NCBI GenBank assembly: GCA_019509785.1
Contig: JAEKLQ010000025.1
Coordinates: 186,001-250,000, forward strand
Direction of reading: 5' to 3'
Origin: Fibrobacterota bacterium
GTDB taxonomy: Bacteria; Fibrobacterota; Fibrobacteria; UBA11236
DNA length: 64,000 nt
Of the stretch, positions 19,039-27,897 are shown in pieces. The position numbers and the translations under genes were made by a program. The stretch's first letter is position 1. Each line of letters begins with the position of its first letter. The notes beneath the pieces are model-generated. The model searched no databases. It had not been told where the DNA came from and saw only the letters and a list, made by a program, of their open reading frames with translations.

Positions 19039-21000
19039 TCAGTCGCACATGTTCGCCAAAACCAGGGCTTGAACGATCGCATGCATCTGCGCGTCCGACG
19101 GGGCCTGCATCCCGGTCCCGAAGGCCGCCTTCACTTCCGCATCGACCTGGGCCGCGAACTCGACCTGGGCCTTCGCGGCGGCATCCGCATCGGCGGCGGC
19201 GGCCAGCTTGGCCAGCAAGGCGGCGCGGGCGCCTCCCTCGGCCCGGATGGACGAATCGGCCTTCTCTACGTTCGAAGCCTGTAACGCCACTGCCGACTTG
19301 AGGCAAGCGGTCATGGCAGCGTGGTAATTCGTGTAGGCCGAAGCGATGGCTTGCGTATTCAGCGCGGCTGCGATGGAAACCTGCAGCGCCGCGCCGGCCT
19401 GGGCCAAGGCGCTCAGAGCCGCATCCGAGGCGCCGGCGGCCTTGGCCGAACCTTCGGCGGCGGCCCGCAGGGAAACGCAAGCGGCCGCGTGCGCCGTCTT
19501 CACCAGGCGGAATTCGGTTCCCAAGGAAAGCCCGACGGTGAAACGCTCCAAGGCCTGGGCATAGACTTCCAGGGAGCGGGCCTTGGCCGCGGCGGAATCC
19601 TGCGCCTCGGCCCCCACCGTAACCAGCAAGCTACCCTTGGCGTTGGCGGCGGCGTCCATCCCCGCAAGGACATGGGCGATGGCGGAATCGTTCCCGGATA
19701 CTTCGGCGGCCACGCCGCTGTCCACTTCGGCCTTCACCTCTTCCTGGGTCACCACCGAAGCCTTGCCTTCATCGGCCGCCATCCGGATGATGCGCGATTC
19801 GACCGTAGCCTCGACCCCGGCTTGCCCCTGCGAACCGGTCGTGTCCGAGCCGGCATGCGATACCGGAGCCAATCCCGGGATCTCGATTTGCATAGCCGAG
19901 CAGGACGAGCGGAAAGCGAGGAAGGCCGAATCGATGGAGGTTTCCGACCCCGCGGACTTGAGCGAGGCTACCAGGGCCGCGCCGGCGGCCGCCGCGCCGT
20001 TCACTTGGACCGCGTTCCCGCCCTTCGCCTGCAGGCCCGCATCCACCGCGATTTCGATCTCGGAGGCATGCTCCAGGGCGATCTTCCGCAGCCAGAGCGC
20101 TTTCGCGTCGGCATCCACCGAGGCTTGCGCGCCCGTCTTGACCATGGCCTGGTAGCAGGATTCGCGGGCCACGGTCGCCGCTTCCAGGGTCAGGCCCGCG
20201 TCGATCCAAGCCTGATGCTCTGCCTGCTTAAAGCCGGCCTCCAGATTGGCGCGGGCTGCGGCGGAGAGATCGGCCGAAGCGTTCAGATCCGATTCCAGCT
20301 TGGCCTCCGCTTCCAGGCGCGCCTCTTCGGCATTATCGATTTGCGCTTGGCTGGCCTTGGCGGCCCCCGTCATCAAGGCCTCGCCGCGGACCTTGGCTTC
20401 GGTCCGGATCTGGGCCGCTAGGAAGGCCTCGAAATCCGCCTTGGCTTCGGGTTTGGCTTCGGCTTGTGCGGCCACGTCGGCATCGATCAAGACGGCGACG
20501 TCCACGAAGGAAGCGGTACCGCCGGCTTGGCCGGCGCGGGCCTGGGTCAGCACATCGGCTTCCAGGGACGATTCCATGTCGAGCGGGCGGCAGGCGACGG
20601 TCTTGCCATTTTCCGCTTTGGCGCTCACCACGGCCTTCCATTCCTGGCCCGCTTGCTTGGCCCGCACGATGAGTTCCCGGGATCCGTCGGCGACGGCCCG
20701 GACGGAGAAATGGCCCTGGGCATCCGTCTTCACCTCGGCGGTGGAAACGGTCCGCAGGGATCCGTCGGCGTTCACGCGGGCCACGGTGACGACGGCGCCC
20801 TCTACGCCCGTCGAGCCTGCGCCGGAAGCGGAGAGCTTATGCATGGCGCCGTCGCCTTGCACGCGGCCGTTCACGAGCACGGTGCCTTCGGAGGATCCAT
20901 CGTCGATGGGATTCTCATCGCGGAGGCATCCCGAGAAAAACAGGCTGCCGGCGGCGGCGGCGGCGGCGAGGAGTTTGGGGGTGAGGGTCTTGGTCTTCAT
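19039..21000 (-). CDS. large Ala-rich lipoprotein
   Basis: A 653-residue lipoprotein with lipobox FSGC (about residue 25) after an Ala-rich signal. Residues 40-150 resemble a carboxypeptidase-regulatory/Ig-like beta-sandwich (TVLVNGRVQGDGAM, GVEGAVVTVARVNADGSL, DAQGHFSVRAVADGS). The remaining 500 residues are strongly Ala-rich and helical with many Ala-Glu-Ala-Lys runs and few aromatic residues, suggesting a long helical stalk. I do not recognise the family. An AGGAGA ribosome site lies before the ATG. It is co-oriented with the next two genes but separated by 295 nt. Confidence 0.6.
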   Translation of the reverse strand: MKTKTLTPKLLAAAAAAGSLFFSGCLRDENPIDDGSSEGTVLVNGRVQGDGAMHKLSASGAGSTGVEGAVVTVARVNADGSLRTVSTAEVKTDAQGHFSVRAVADGSRELIVRAKQAGQEWKAVVSAKAENGKTVACRPLDMESSLEADVLTQARAGQAGGTASFVDVAVLIDADVAAQAEAKPEAKADFEAFLAAQIRTEAKVRGEALMTGAAKASQAQIDNAEEARLEAEAKLESDLNASADLSAAARANLEAGFKQAEHQAWIDAGLTLEAATVARESCYQAMVKTGAQASVDADAKALWLRKIALEHASEIEIAVDAGLQAKGGNAVQVNGAAAAGAALVASLKSAGSETSIDSAFLAFRSSCSAMQIEIPGLAPVSHAGSDTTGSQGQAGVEATVESRIIRMAADEGKASVVTQEEVKAEVDSGVAAEVSGNDSAIAHVLAGMDAAANAKGSLLVTVGAEAQDSAAAKARSLEVYAQALERFTVGLSLGTEFRLVKTAHAAACVSLRAAAEGSAKAAGASDAALSALAQAGAALQVSIAAALNTQAIASAYTNYHAAMTACLKSAVALQASNVEKADSSIRAEGGARAALLAKLAAAADADAAAKAQVEFAAQVDAEVKAAFGTGMQAPSDAQMHAIVQALVLANMCD

Positions 21001-21295
21001 GGCATTCTCCTGGTGCGGGTTCCGGGTCGGGACGGGCTCTCCGTCTTGCGCCCTCGTTCATGCTTAAGGATAACGGGATTACGGCCCGAAGAGAACAAGA
21101 CGAATTGGAACTTATTACACTATGCTCGCTTTTATTTGCTTTTTCTCGCCAATAATGGCCTTATTCTAGACACGATGAGAGAGTAATCGACCTTATTCTT
21201 ATTACGGTTTATGCCAGATTGGAACGAATCCAGAGCCGAAAATCGTATTACGCCGAAGCGGAGTATTACTCGGAGAGGATTAAGGTAAGGGACGA
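21001..21295. other. AT-rich intergenic region upstream of the Ala-rich lipoprotein
   Basis: No gene is seen. The segment 21100-21260 is far richer in A/T than its surroundings and carries several TATTAC/GTAATA words. The 13-mer TTATTACGGTTTA (21199-21211) recurs at 23634-23646 upstream of the TIGR02147 gene, both times upstream of minus-strand starts. Confidence 0.4.
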
Positions 21296-22753
21296 TTACC
21301 GGGCCGTGGCGGGACGGCCCTGGCGATCGAAGGAGATGGCAAGAACGCTTCCGGAGACATCCTTCACCGATCCGTGCATTCCCGCCGCATCGGCCGCGCC
21401 CGAGAAGACGGTTACCGCGCCATCCCGATAGAGAAGGCTGGCCTCCACCTCGCCTGCGGCGGGCCAGCGCCCATCGGCCACGGGCGCATCCGGCCGCAAG
21501 GAGAAGGAGAAGGCCTCATAGGCTTGATCGCGGTAATGCTCGGTCGTTTGCAAACGTACCAGGCTATCCGCGGCGAAATCCCCCGGCTTCGCCCCCAGGC
21601 GTACGGTGAAGGTCCGCGTGGCGAGGGAAGCGCTATTCGCCTGGGGAAACGTGCGGGTTACCATCCAGGCGGCCTCGTCCCCGGCGCGGAAGGCGGAGTC
21701 GGGCCCGGGGCCCCGGCCCTCCAGCACCAGGATGGAACCGTCCGCGCGGAGCTCGCTGCGGCGATAGCGGACCGCGTAATTGCGGGTGGAGTCCCGCGAA
21801 TAGACAACCAGCCTTTCCGCGATCGCGACCGAAGCCCCCGTATCGCCGGGGTTACGGTCGGTCTCGATCACGTCGACCAGGTTGGTGTCCTTGGAGAAAT
21901 CGATCACCGCCGAATCCCCGTCCGCGTCTAACAGGCGTACCGTCCGCAGGGTGTCGGTCCCCGAGGTCACTACCATCAGGCTGGCCAACAAGCGATTGTC
22001 CCCTCGCCGGTTGAAATCCAGATCCGGGCCGGCCGCGATGCGTTGGCTGAGGCGCGCGACTTTGCCGTCCGCCGCCTTGGCGGCAAGATCGAGATCGGCC
22101 AGGTTGGCGGCCCCCGGCTGCGGCGTCAGGAAGCCGTCGCCATCGGCATCGCGGAACGTGTATGTTTTCCAAAGACCCGTGTCGGCATAGCTAACCCTCC
22201 CCGAAACGAACAATACACCCGCGGGCGATCCGGGATGGGCCGCATCGACGGGGACGAATCTCGTGGTGTCCATTGTCCGGACGTTATCCTTCACTTGGCC
22301 GTGCACCGCTTCCACCGCGCCCTGGGCGGAGTCCACGATATGGATGGTCACGGTATCGAACGGGTTTCCGAAAGGCAAGGAGTCGATGGGAAAGGAACCA
22401 CCATAATAATTGGTTTCTCTGGATGCGGAGCGCTTGGCCATGGGCGCATTCTCCGCGGAGCCCGCGCTACGCTTGGGTTGCGGCAGGCCCGCGCCGGCCG
22501 TATCCGGCGTCGAATCGGGAACGGATGCGGTGTCGTACATGCCGGGCGCGGTGCGCGGCGCGGACTTGAATCCGTTCCAATCCGCCGAATCGTCGCGGGC
22601 GGCGGCCGCGTGCTTGCCGAGGGGTTCCACGTCGTTGGGGATATCGTCGCCGCCGGCCACGCGGGTATTCTTCTCGGCGAAGCAGCCGCACAAGAATAGG
22701 AACGCGAACAGGGCCGATAAGGCGCGCAGTGGTGAGGGGGAGATTGGTTTCAT
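21296..22753 (-). CDS. lipoprotein of unknown function
   Basis: A 485-residue protein with a signal peptide and lipobox (LCGC, about residue 24), then a low-complexity Asp/Ser/Pro-rich linker. The remainder looks like several beta-rich repeats (YTFRDADGDGFLTPQPG, VRLLDADGDSAVIDFSKDTNLV); the Asp-Gly-Asp motifs resemble calcium-binding DxDxDG loops. I do not recognise the family. Its start overlaps the stop of the TIGR02147 gene by 4 nt (ATGA), so the two form a coupled pair. Confidence 0.6.
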   Translation of the reverse strand: MKPISPSPLRALSALFAFLFLCGCFAEKNTRVAGGDDIPNDVEPLGKHAAAARDDSADWNGFKSAPRTAPGMYDTASVPDSTPDTAGAGLPQPKRSAGSAENAPMAKRSASRETNYYGGSFPIDSLPFGNPFDTVTIHIVDSAQGAVEAVHGQVKDNVRTMDTTRFVPVDAAHPGSPAGVLFVSGRVSYADTGLWKTYTFRDADGDGFLTPQPGAANLADLDLAAKAADGKVARLSQRIAAGPDLDFNRRGDNRLLASLMVVTSGTDTLRTVRLLDADGDSAVIDFSKDTNLVDVIETDRNPGDTGASVAIAERLVVYSRDSTRNYAVRYRRSELRADGSILVLEGRGPGPDSAFRAGDEAAWMVTRTFPQANSASLATRTFTVRLGAKPGDFAADSLVRLQTTEHYRDQAYEAFSFSLRPDAPVADGRWPAAGEVEASLLYRDGAVTVFSGAADAAGMHGSVKDVSGSVLAISFDRQGRPATAR

Positions 22754-23568
22754 GGCTTAATCCTCGACTTGGGCACGTAGGCCAGGCTCAGTTGCATGAT
22801 CCGCTGGGGGGCGCGGTCCGCCTCCACCTTGCGGAACACGTCCGCGCGGAATTTCTCCACCATCTCGTTGATCTCACGGGCCAGCGCATCGCTGATGTTG
22901 AGGATCATGGTGGAAACGTGGCGCCTTTCCTTGGGCAGGCGATGCAGGGCCTCCTTGGCCTGGGCCAGCCATTCGCCGTTCAGCTGCCGGCCCAATCCCG
23001 GCATCAGCCCCCCGGGCTCCACCACCGATGAGGTGGTCTGATAGCGGCCGTCGGGGCCTTGCTCCACCAAGCCCCATTCGCAAAGATCGCGCACCAGTTT
23101 CTTCACCAAGGCGACCGGCACGGGCGGATCCAGGAAGGCGGCTAGGGCATCGTAGTCCCCGCGGAAGTCGAGCACCTCGATGGCGCCGCGCACCAGCAGA
23201 TAGCGGAAATCCTGGTAATACTTGCTGAGTGCGGGATTGAGCCGGGTAAAGCGGCTGCGGTTGCGGCGCGTCGTGATCTGCTTATAGAAGAGATCCTTCT
23301 TCTCCGGCGTCTTGGCCTGCCCGAAGGCGGCCAGCAGCTTTAGGAATTCGATTTCATGGGGCTTGAGTTGGAACGCCTTTCCCATTCTCTCGGCGGCGTT
23401 GCCGCTTAAGGGTTTGAATCCCTTGATGACGTCGTTCAGGTAGCCGGGATTGGCGAAGCCGGCTTCGCGGGCGAATTTCCGGTAGGAATACTTCGGATCA
23501 TCCACCCGCCTCTGGTGGTAGCGGTCCTTTAGGAAGAGCCGGAAATCATCGTATTGGTAGATATCCAT
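22750..23568 (-). CDS. TIGR02147-family regulator-like protein
   Basis: A 272-residue protein matching the TIGR02147 family known mainly from Fibrobacter and relatives. Family marks are the N-terminal MDIYQYDDFRLFLKDRY, YSYRKFAREAGFANPGYL (helix-turn-helix-like) and the GFKPLSGNAAERMGKAFQL block. A DNA-binding regulatory role is inferred from the helix-turn-helix-like segment. It lies directly upstream of, and overlaps, a lipoprotein gene, a common arrangement that suggests regulation of or by an envelope protein. No strong ribosome site is visible before the ATG. Confidence 0.8.
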   Translation of the reverse strand: MDIYQYDDFRLFLKDRYHQRRVDDPKYSYRKFAREAGFANPGYLNDVIKGFKPLSGNAAERMGKAFQLKPHEIEFLKLLAAFGQAKTPEKKDLFYKQITTRRNRSRFTRLNPALSKYYQDFRYLLVRGAIEVLDFRGDYDALAAFLDPPVPVALVKKLVRDLCEWGLVEQGPDGRYQTTSSVVEPGGLMPGLGRQLNGEWLAQAKEALHRLPKERRHVSTMILNISDALAREINEMVEKFRADVFRKVEADRAPQRIMQLSLAYVPKSRIKP

Positions 23569-23633
23569 AAAGCCGCCCGTCCCTGTGAATATACCTCCGG
23601 AAGGAATCTTTCAACTAAATGCGGGTAGAGTAT

Positions 23634-23646
23634 TTATTACGGTTTA
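23634..23646 (-). promoter_or_regulatory. shared 13-mer upstream of the TIGR02147 gene
   Basis: On the minus strand this reads TAAACCGTAATAA, 66 nt upstream of the TIGR02147 start. The identical word occurs at 21199-21211, about 200 nt upstream of the Ala-rich lipoprotein start, in the same orientation. It may be a shared operator or promoter element. Confidence 0.4.
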
Positions 23647-23809
23647 AAGGTCAATAATCAGAAATTATGGCATAAAATAAGAATGAATGGAATTGTTATT
23701 TTCGCAAACCGCAACCAATTGTATTACACCAGGATACCTTCTTCGTACCATTTAGGAAGACTGCCATCGGGGTCGACAAGGGAGGAAATTGAGGATAGGT
23801 TCTATTCCC

Positions 23810-24655
23810 ATGTCCCTCGTTTACCGCCTCGTCATCACCGACATCGACGGAACCCTGCTCGCCGACGACGGCAGCCTGCCCCCGGACAACCGCGCGGCCT
23901 TGGCCCATTGCCGCGCCCGCGGCGTGCGCACCTGCCTGGCCACGGGTCGCCGTTGGACCACCTGCCGCCGCCTGCTCGAACGCCTCGATCTGTCCGGGCT
24001 CATCGATTACTGCATCCTGAACAACGGGATGATGGTGAAGGAGGTGGCCGGCGATCGCACCCTGTTCCGGCGCGACTTCCCATTGGATCTGCTGCTGCGG
24101 ACCGCGGAACGGCTCAACGCCGCCGGGCTCGACCCCATCGTCCTGGGGCACAATCACGACGGGGCCACCACGGACGTATTCCATCGCCGGGACTGCCTCC
24201 TCAACGGGGACTTCGTCGCCAAGAACGCCGGCCATGAGCGCCACGTCGACGAGTGGCGGGAGTTGCAAGGCGAACACCTGGTGGAGCTGGTCCTGATCGG
24301 AACGCGCGCCGAACTGGAAGCCGCCGCCGGCCATCTCGCAGGCCTCGACGTGGAAACGGCCATCTTGCGGAACACTTACTATCTCGAATACATGTTGGAG
24401 ATCACGCCAAAGGGCGTTTCGAAATTGCTGGGCGCCGATGAATTGTTGGGCCATCTGGGGCTTTCCCGCCATCAGGCCCTGGCCGTCGGCGATTCGCACA
24501 ATGATTTGGCCTTGCTCGCAGGCATCCCCTTGTCCATCGCGGTGGCCAATGCCGATCCGCACGTGCTTGCCATCGCCCACGAGGTTACGGCCAGCAATGC
24601 GGAAGCCGGCTTCGCCCAGGCCATCCGGAGGCATATCCCGGATTTCCGCCTTTGA
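23810..24655 (+). CDS. Cof-type HAD phosphatase
   Basis: A 281-residue HAD-superfamily hydrolase of the Cof (IIB cap) type. The nucleophile motif is ITDIDGTLLADDG near the N-terminus; the distal Asp motif is VGDSHNDLALLAGI, and ATGRRW follows motif I. It likely removes phosphate from sugar phosphates or flavin precursors. I chose ATG 23810, which begins just before motif I; an in-frame TTG at 23789 preceded by GGAGG would add seven residues and cannot be excluded. It is convergent with the MFS gene of the sigma-54 operon. Confidence 0.88.
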   Translation: MSLVYRLVITDIDGTLLADDGSLPPDNRAALAHCRARGVRTCLATGRRWTTCRRLLERLDLSGLIDYCILNNGMMVKEVAGDRTLFRRDFPLDLLLRTAERLNAAGLDPIVLGHNHDGATTDVFHRRDCLLNGDFVAKNAGHERHVDEWRELQGEHLVELVLIGTRAELEAAAGHLAGLDVETAILRNTYYLEYMLEITPKGVSKLLGADELLGHLGLSRHQALAVGDSHNDLALLAGIPLSIAVANADPHVLAIAHEVTASNAEAGFAQAIRRHIPDFRL

Positions 24656-24671
24656 AGGGAAACCGGCGGGA

Positions 24672-25865
24672 TTAGGCTGCGGCCGACGGCGTAAGCGTGG
24701 CCAGGGAACGGGCCCATACCGCTTGCCACGAACAAAGCATGAAGAGCACGATGCCGAATCCGGCCAGCGCTGGCATCAGTCCGAAGCGATCGGATAGGAA
24801 TCCCAAACCCACGCTCGGCAATCCGAAGCCCAGATAGGCGAGGACGAAATACCCGGACACCGACCGGGCGCGATGGGCGCCGCCGCGGAGCGAAAGCTCG
24901 GCGAGACCGCCCAAATAGGTGAATCCGTAGCAGGCCGCGCCCGCCAACGCGGCGCCCGCAAGCACGAAAGCCATGCCGCCCGTCCAGGCCCCGTAGAGCA
25001 GGGATCCGTATCCGACCGGCAGGAGCGCCGCCCCTAAGAGGAGCGCCTTGCGGGGATGCATCCGACGCGCCCAGGGTTGCACGGCCGCACCCGTTCCGTT
25101 CACCAGGAACAAGGCATGCCCGGCCCAGGCGGACAAACCATGCCGGGCCAACTGCGCCGGCATCAGGGAGATGACCACGCCGGTCACCGCCCAAGCCAAG
25201 GTGATGGTCAGGCCGATGGGAACGCTCCCCTTCGGGAAATGGGGAAGCCGGAGCCAGCCGGCGCCTTGGATCCCCGGAGGCCGCGCGGAAGGCCGATCGG
25301 GCCGCATCGCCGACAGCATGGCGATGCAGAGGGCTGCCGCGGCGACGTGGATGGGGTAACTTGCGGGTTTCGGGGTGGCTCCGAAGAGCAGTAAGGTTCC
25401 CGTGAAGAGAGCGCCGCCCCCGAACCCCAGGGAGGTGGCAATGGCCACGTAGACGGCGGAGCGGCGAACGGCATCCGGTCCCGGCAAAGCTTCCGCCAGG
25501 TATGCCGTCCCGGCGCCCATGCTCAATCCCACCCCCAGGCCCTGCAGGACGCGCGCCACGAAAAGCAAATGCATGCCGGGCCGCCAGAGCATGAGGCCTG
25601 TCGCGCATAACGCGGCCGAAAGCCCCGCGAGGAGGACCGGTTTACGGCCCAGACGGTCGGAAATGCCGCCGAGGAAGAGCAGGCTGGGAAGGAGCCCGGC
25701 GATATAGGTCGCGAACATGAGCGTGGTCATGCCGTTGCCGAAGCCCGCGCGCGCCGCATAGGCAGGGTACAAGGGCATCTCGAGGTTCACCGCGCCCGTC
25801 ACCAGGAAAAGCGCGCATCCTGCCGCGGCCGAGTCGAATGCGCGATAGGGCGGGCCAGGCCGCAT
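24672..25865 (-). CDS. MFS transporter of the TIM-barrel/Tm-1 operon
   Basis: A 397-residue major facilitator with about twelve hydrophobic segments. The family loop GGISDRLGRKPVLLAG follows the second helix. It is the fourth and last gene of the sigma-54-headed operon: its ATG lies directly after the stop of the TIM-barrel gene with no gap. Position suggests it moves the substrate or product of the Tm-1-like/TIM-barrel pathway across the inner membrane; the compound is unknown. Confidence 0.85.
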   Translation of the reverse strand: MRPGPPYRAFDSAAAGCALFLVTGAVNLEMPLYPAYAARAGFGNGMTTLMFATYIAGLLPSLLFLGGISDRLGRKPVLLAGLSAALCATGLMLWRPGMHLLFVARVLQGLGVGLSMGAGTAYLAEALPGPDAVRRSAVYVAIATSLGFGGGALFTGTLLLFGATPKPASYPIHVAAAALCIAMLSAMRPDRPSARPPGIQGAGWLRLPHFPKGSVPIGLTITLAWAVTGVVISLMPAQLARHGLSAWAGHALFLVNGTGAAVQPWARRMHPRKALLLGAALLPVGYGSLLYGAWTGGMAFVLAGAALAGAACYGFTYLGGLAELSLRGGAHRARSVSGYFVLAYLGFGLPSVGLGFLSDRFGLMPALAGFGIVLFMLCSWQAVWARSLATLTPSAAA

Positions 25866-26657
25866 TCAGCTGGCCGCCATCTGCCGCAAGGCCTTGATCC
25901 GTTCCGGACCGCCGGCCGCGAACACGCCATCGCAACCCTCCGAAGCCAGGGCCATAAAGGCCGCTTCGTCGGCGGGCGCGGAAAGATGATCCCCATGCAG
26001 CAAAAGCAGGGGGCCGCTTCCGTCCTTGCCGCGCGTCGCCTCGGGATAGGCGGCCCACGTCGCGCGCGCCGCGGATAAAGGCTTGGGAGTATAGTCGGAA
26101 GCGAGCCCCAGGTGCACGATCAGCGCGTCGCAGCCGGCCCCGGCGCAAGCGGCGGCGTCCTCCGGGGCGCAGGCGAACCCCACGGTGAAGAAGCCGGCCG
26201 CATGGGCCGCGCGCAGAAAGGCGATTTCCGACGCCACGCCCAATCCGGCCGACTCCAATTCGGCGCGGAAGAAACCGTCCACCAGCCCTAAGGTCGGGAA
26301 GTTGGCGATCCCTTCCAGCCCGGCCGCCCGCCAGTCCGCGAAGGCGGGGCCAGGCAGCAGAAAAGGATCGGAACCGCAGGCGCCCATGGCCACCGGGCAG
26401 GGCGCGCACAACTCCGGAAGGCGCGGGAGGCCCAGGGCGGCAGCCTCGTTGGCATTGCCCAAAGGCGCCAGAGCGGCCAACATCCCCGTATCCCCGCCGG
26501 TTTCGGGGACGAAGCCGGGATGATAAAGGATCAGGTCGGGGGACAAGGCCAGGCACGCCGAAGCCTCGGCGGCCGAGGCGCAAGCGGCGGCGAGTAGGAG
26601 TCCGCCCCCGCGCCGTTTATCCCGCCAATATCCCACGCGGGGCGATATACGTACCAT
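25866..26657 (-). CDS. TIM-barrel protein, phosphoenolpyruvate-hydrolase-like family
   Basis: A 263-residue TIM-barrel protein of the PEP_hydrolase/TIM-barrel signal transduction family (PF09370 type). Family-like segments are LILYHPGFVPETGGDTG, ALAPLGNANEAA and GVASEIAFLRAAHAAGF, with ALIVHLGL near the end of the barrel. The same segments can be aligned with the N-terminal third of the enhancer-binding protein at 27894, so the regulator's sensor is a diverged copy. The tomato Tm-1 protein joins this domain to the UPF0261 domain encoded just upstream here. Reaction unknown. Ribosome site TGAGGT; 10 nt after the previous stop. Confidence 0.8.
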   Translation of the reverse strand: MVRISPRVGYWRDKRRGGGLLLAAACASAAEASACLALSPDLILYHPGFVPETGGDTGMLAALAPLGNANEAAALGLPRLPELCAPCPVAMGACGSDPFLLPGPAFADWRAAGLEGIANFPTLGLVDGFFRAELESAGLGVASEIAFLRAAHAAGFFTVGFACAPEDAAACAGAGCDALIVHLGLASDYTPKPLSAARATWAAYPEATRGKDGSGPLLLLHGDHLSAPADEAAFMALASEGCDGVFAAGGPERIKALRQMAAS

Positions 26658-26667
26658 ACGTGTTACC

Positions 26668-27897
26668 TCAGGGGAATCCGCCCGGCCCCAGCACCTCTTC
26701 CAGCGAGGCCAGGGCGGCGCGGGCGAAACCCGGATCGTTGATGTGGAAGGGGACCCGCCGCACGCTGCGGAGGGCCGTCGGCCGGATTTCCTTTTCCAAG
26801 GTCCGGAACAAGGCCTCGTCGGCTTCGGGGTCCCGGAACGGCTGCCCGGGGGCGTCCAGGGCCGAGATGCCGCCTTCCGGCAAAAGGATCACGCAAGGGC
26901 CCGACCCCAGGTTCAGGCGCGCCGCCATATGTCTCGCGAAAGCCACGTTCTCTTCGGCGTTGGTGCGCATGAGCGTAACCAAAGGCGTATGCGCATATAG
27001 CTTGCGATGCCGGAAGCGGGCGGGAACGCTGGCGCGCGGGCCGAAATTGGCCATGTCCAAGGCGCCCACGCTCACCACCGCGGGAACGTCATGCGCAGCG
27101 ATGGCATCGAAGCGGCCGGGAGCGGCGGGGAAGATCCCGCCCAAGAGTTCATCGGCGACTTCGGTGGTGGTGAGATCCATCAAGGCCCGGAAGGCGCCCT
27201 GCGCCGCCAATTCCTCGAGGGCGGCCCCGCCGGTGCCCACCGCATGGAAGGCCACGCCCTCCCAACCTTTGGCTTCCAAGGCGGTCCGGATCTGATCGAC
27301 GCAAGCCGTGGTGACGCCGAACATGGTTAGCCCCACCGCGGGAGCCACCGGAACGGCCACCGCGGCCCCGCGGGCGAGTCCGGCGGCGGCGAAGGCGGCG
27401 TTCCGCAAGGCCGGCCGGGTGAGGAAATTCAGGCCCGCGATGTCCGCCACCGGGAAGAGCATGCACAGATCGGATGTGTCCACGTAGGCGCGGATATCGC
27501 CGCTGGCCAAGGTCGAGACCATCACCTTGGGAACGCCGCGCGGCAAGGCGCGCAGGGCCGGGGCGATGAGAGCGGTGCCTTCGCTGCCGCCCAGGCCTAC
27601 CGCGCCCTGCAACCTTCCTGCGGACCACTCCGCGGCCAGGTAGTGCGAAAGCGCCTCGCCCATGGCGCGCATGACCGGTTCGCGATCGCGCTCGGAGAAG
27701 ACCGGCACGCACCCCTCGGGATGATGCCGGGCCACCTGCTCCCGGCTCACGTCGGGGACGATGCGGGGCGGGCCCTTCAGGCTTACGTCCACCAGTACGG
27801 CTTCGGCGCCCGCTTCCTCGAGCGCCCGTCCCAGGTAAGCCAATTCCAGACCCTTGCTGTCGAGGGTGGCGATGGCATAAACGCGCGGCGCGTTCAC
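26668..27897 (-). CDS. Tm-1-like ATP-binding (UPF0261) protein
   Basis: A 409-residue protein of the Tm-1-like/UPF0261 family. The N-terminus VYAIATLDSKGLELAYL and segments such as GLGGSEGTALIAPALRALP and GVPKVMVSTLASGD are typical. In tomato the homologous domain of Tm-1 binds ATP and blocks tobamovirus replication; the bacterial role is unknown. The start is GTG at 27897 with GGAGG upstream, overlapping the regulator's stop by 4 nt (GTGA). It is the second gene of the operon, followed by the TIM-barrel gene; the two correspond to the two halves of plant Tm-1. Confidence 0.85.
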   Translation of the reverse strand: MNAPRVYAIATLDSKGLELAYLGRALEEAGAEAVLVDVSLKGPPRIVPDVSREQVARHHPEGCVPVFSERDREPVMRAMGEALSHYLAAEWSAGRLQGAVGLGGSEGTALIAPALRALPRGVPKVMVSTLASGDIRAYVDTSDLCMLFPVADIAGLNFLTRPALRNAAFAAAGLARGAAVAVPVAPAVGLTMFGVTTACVDQIRTALEAKGWEGVAFHAVGTGGAALEELAAQGAFRALMDLTTTEVADELLGGIFPAAPGRFDAIAAHDVPAVVSVGALDMANFGPRASVPARFRHRKLYAHTPLVTLMRTNAEENVAFARHMAARLNLGSGPCVILLPEGGISALDAPGQPFRDPEADEALFRTLEKEIRPTALRSVRRVPFHINDPGFARAALASLEEVLGPGGFP

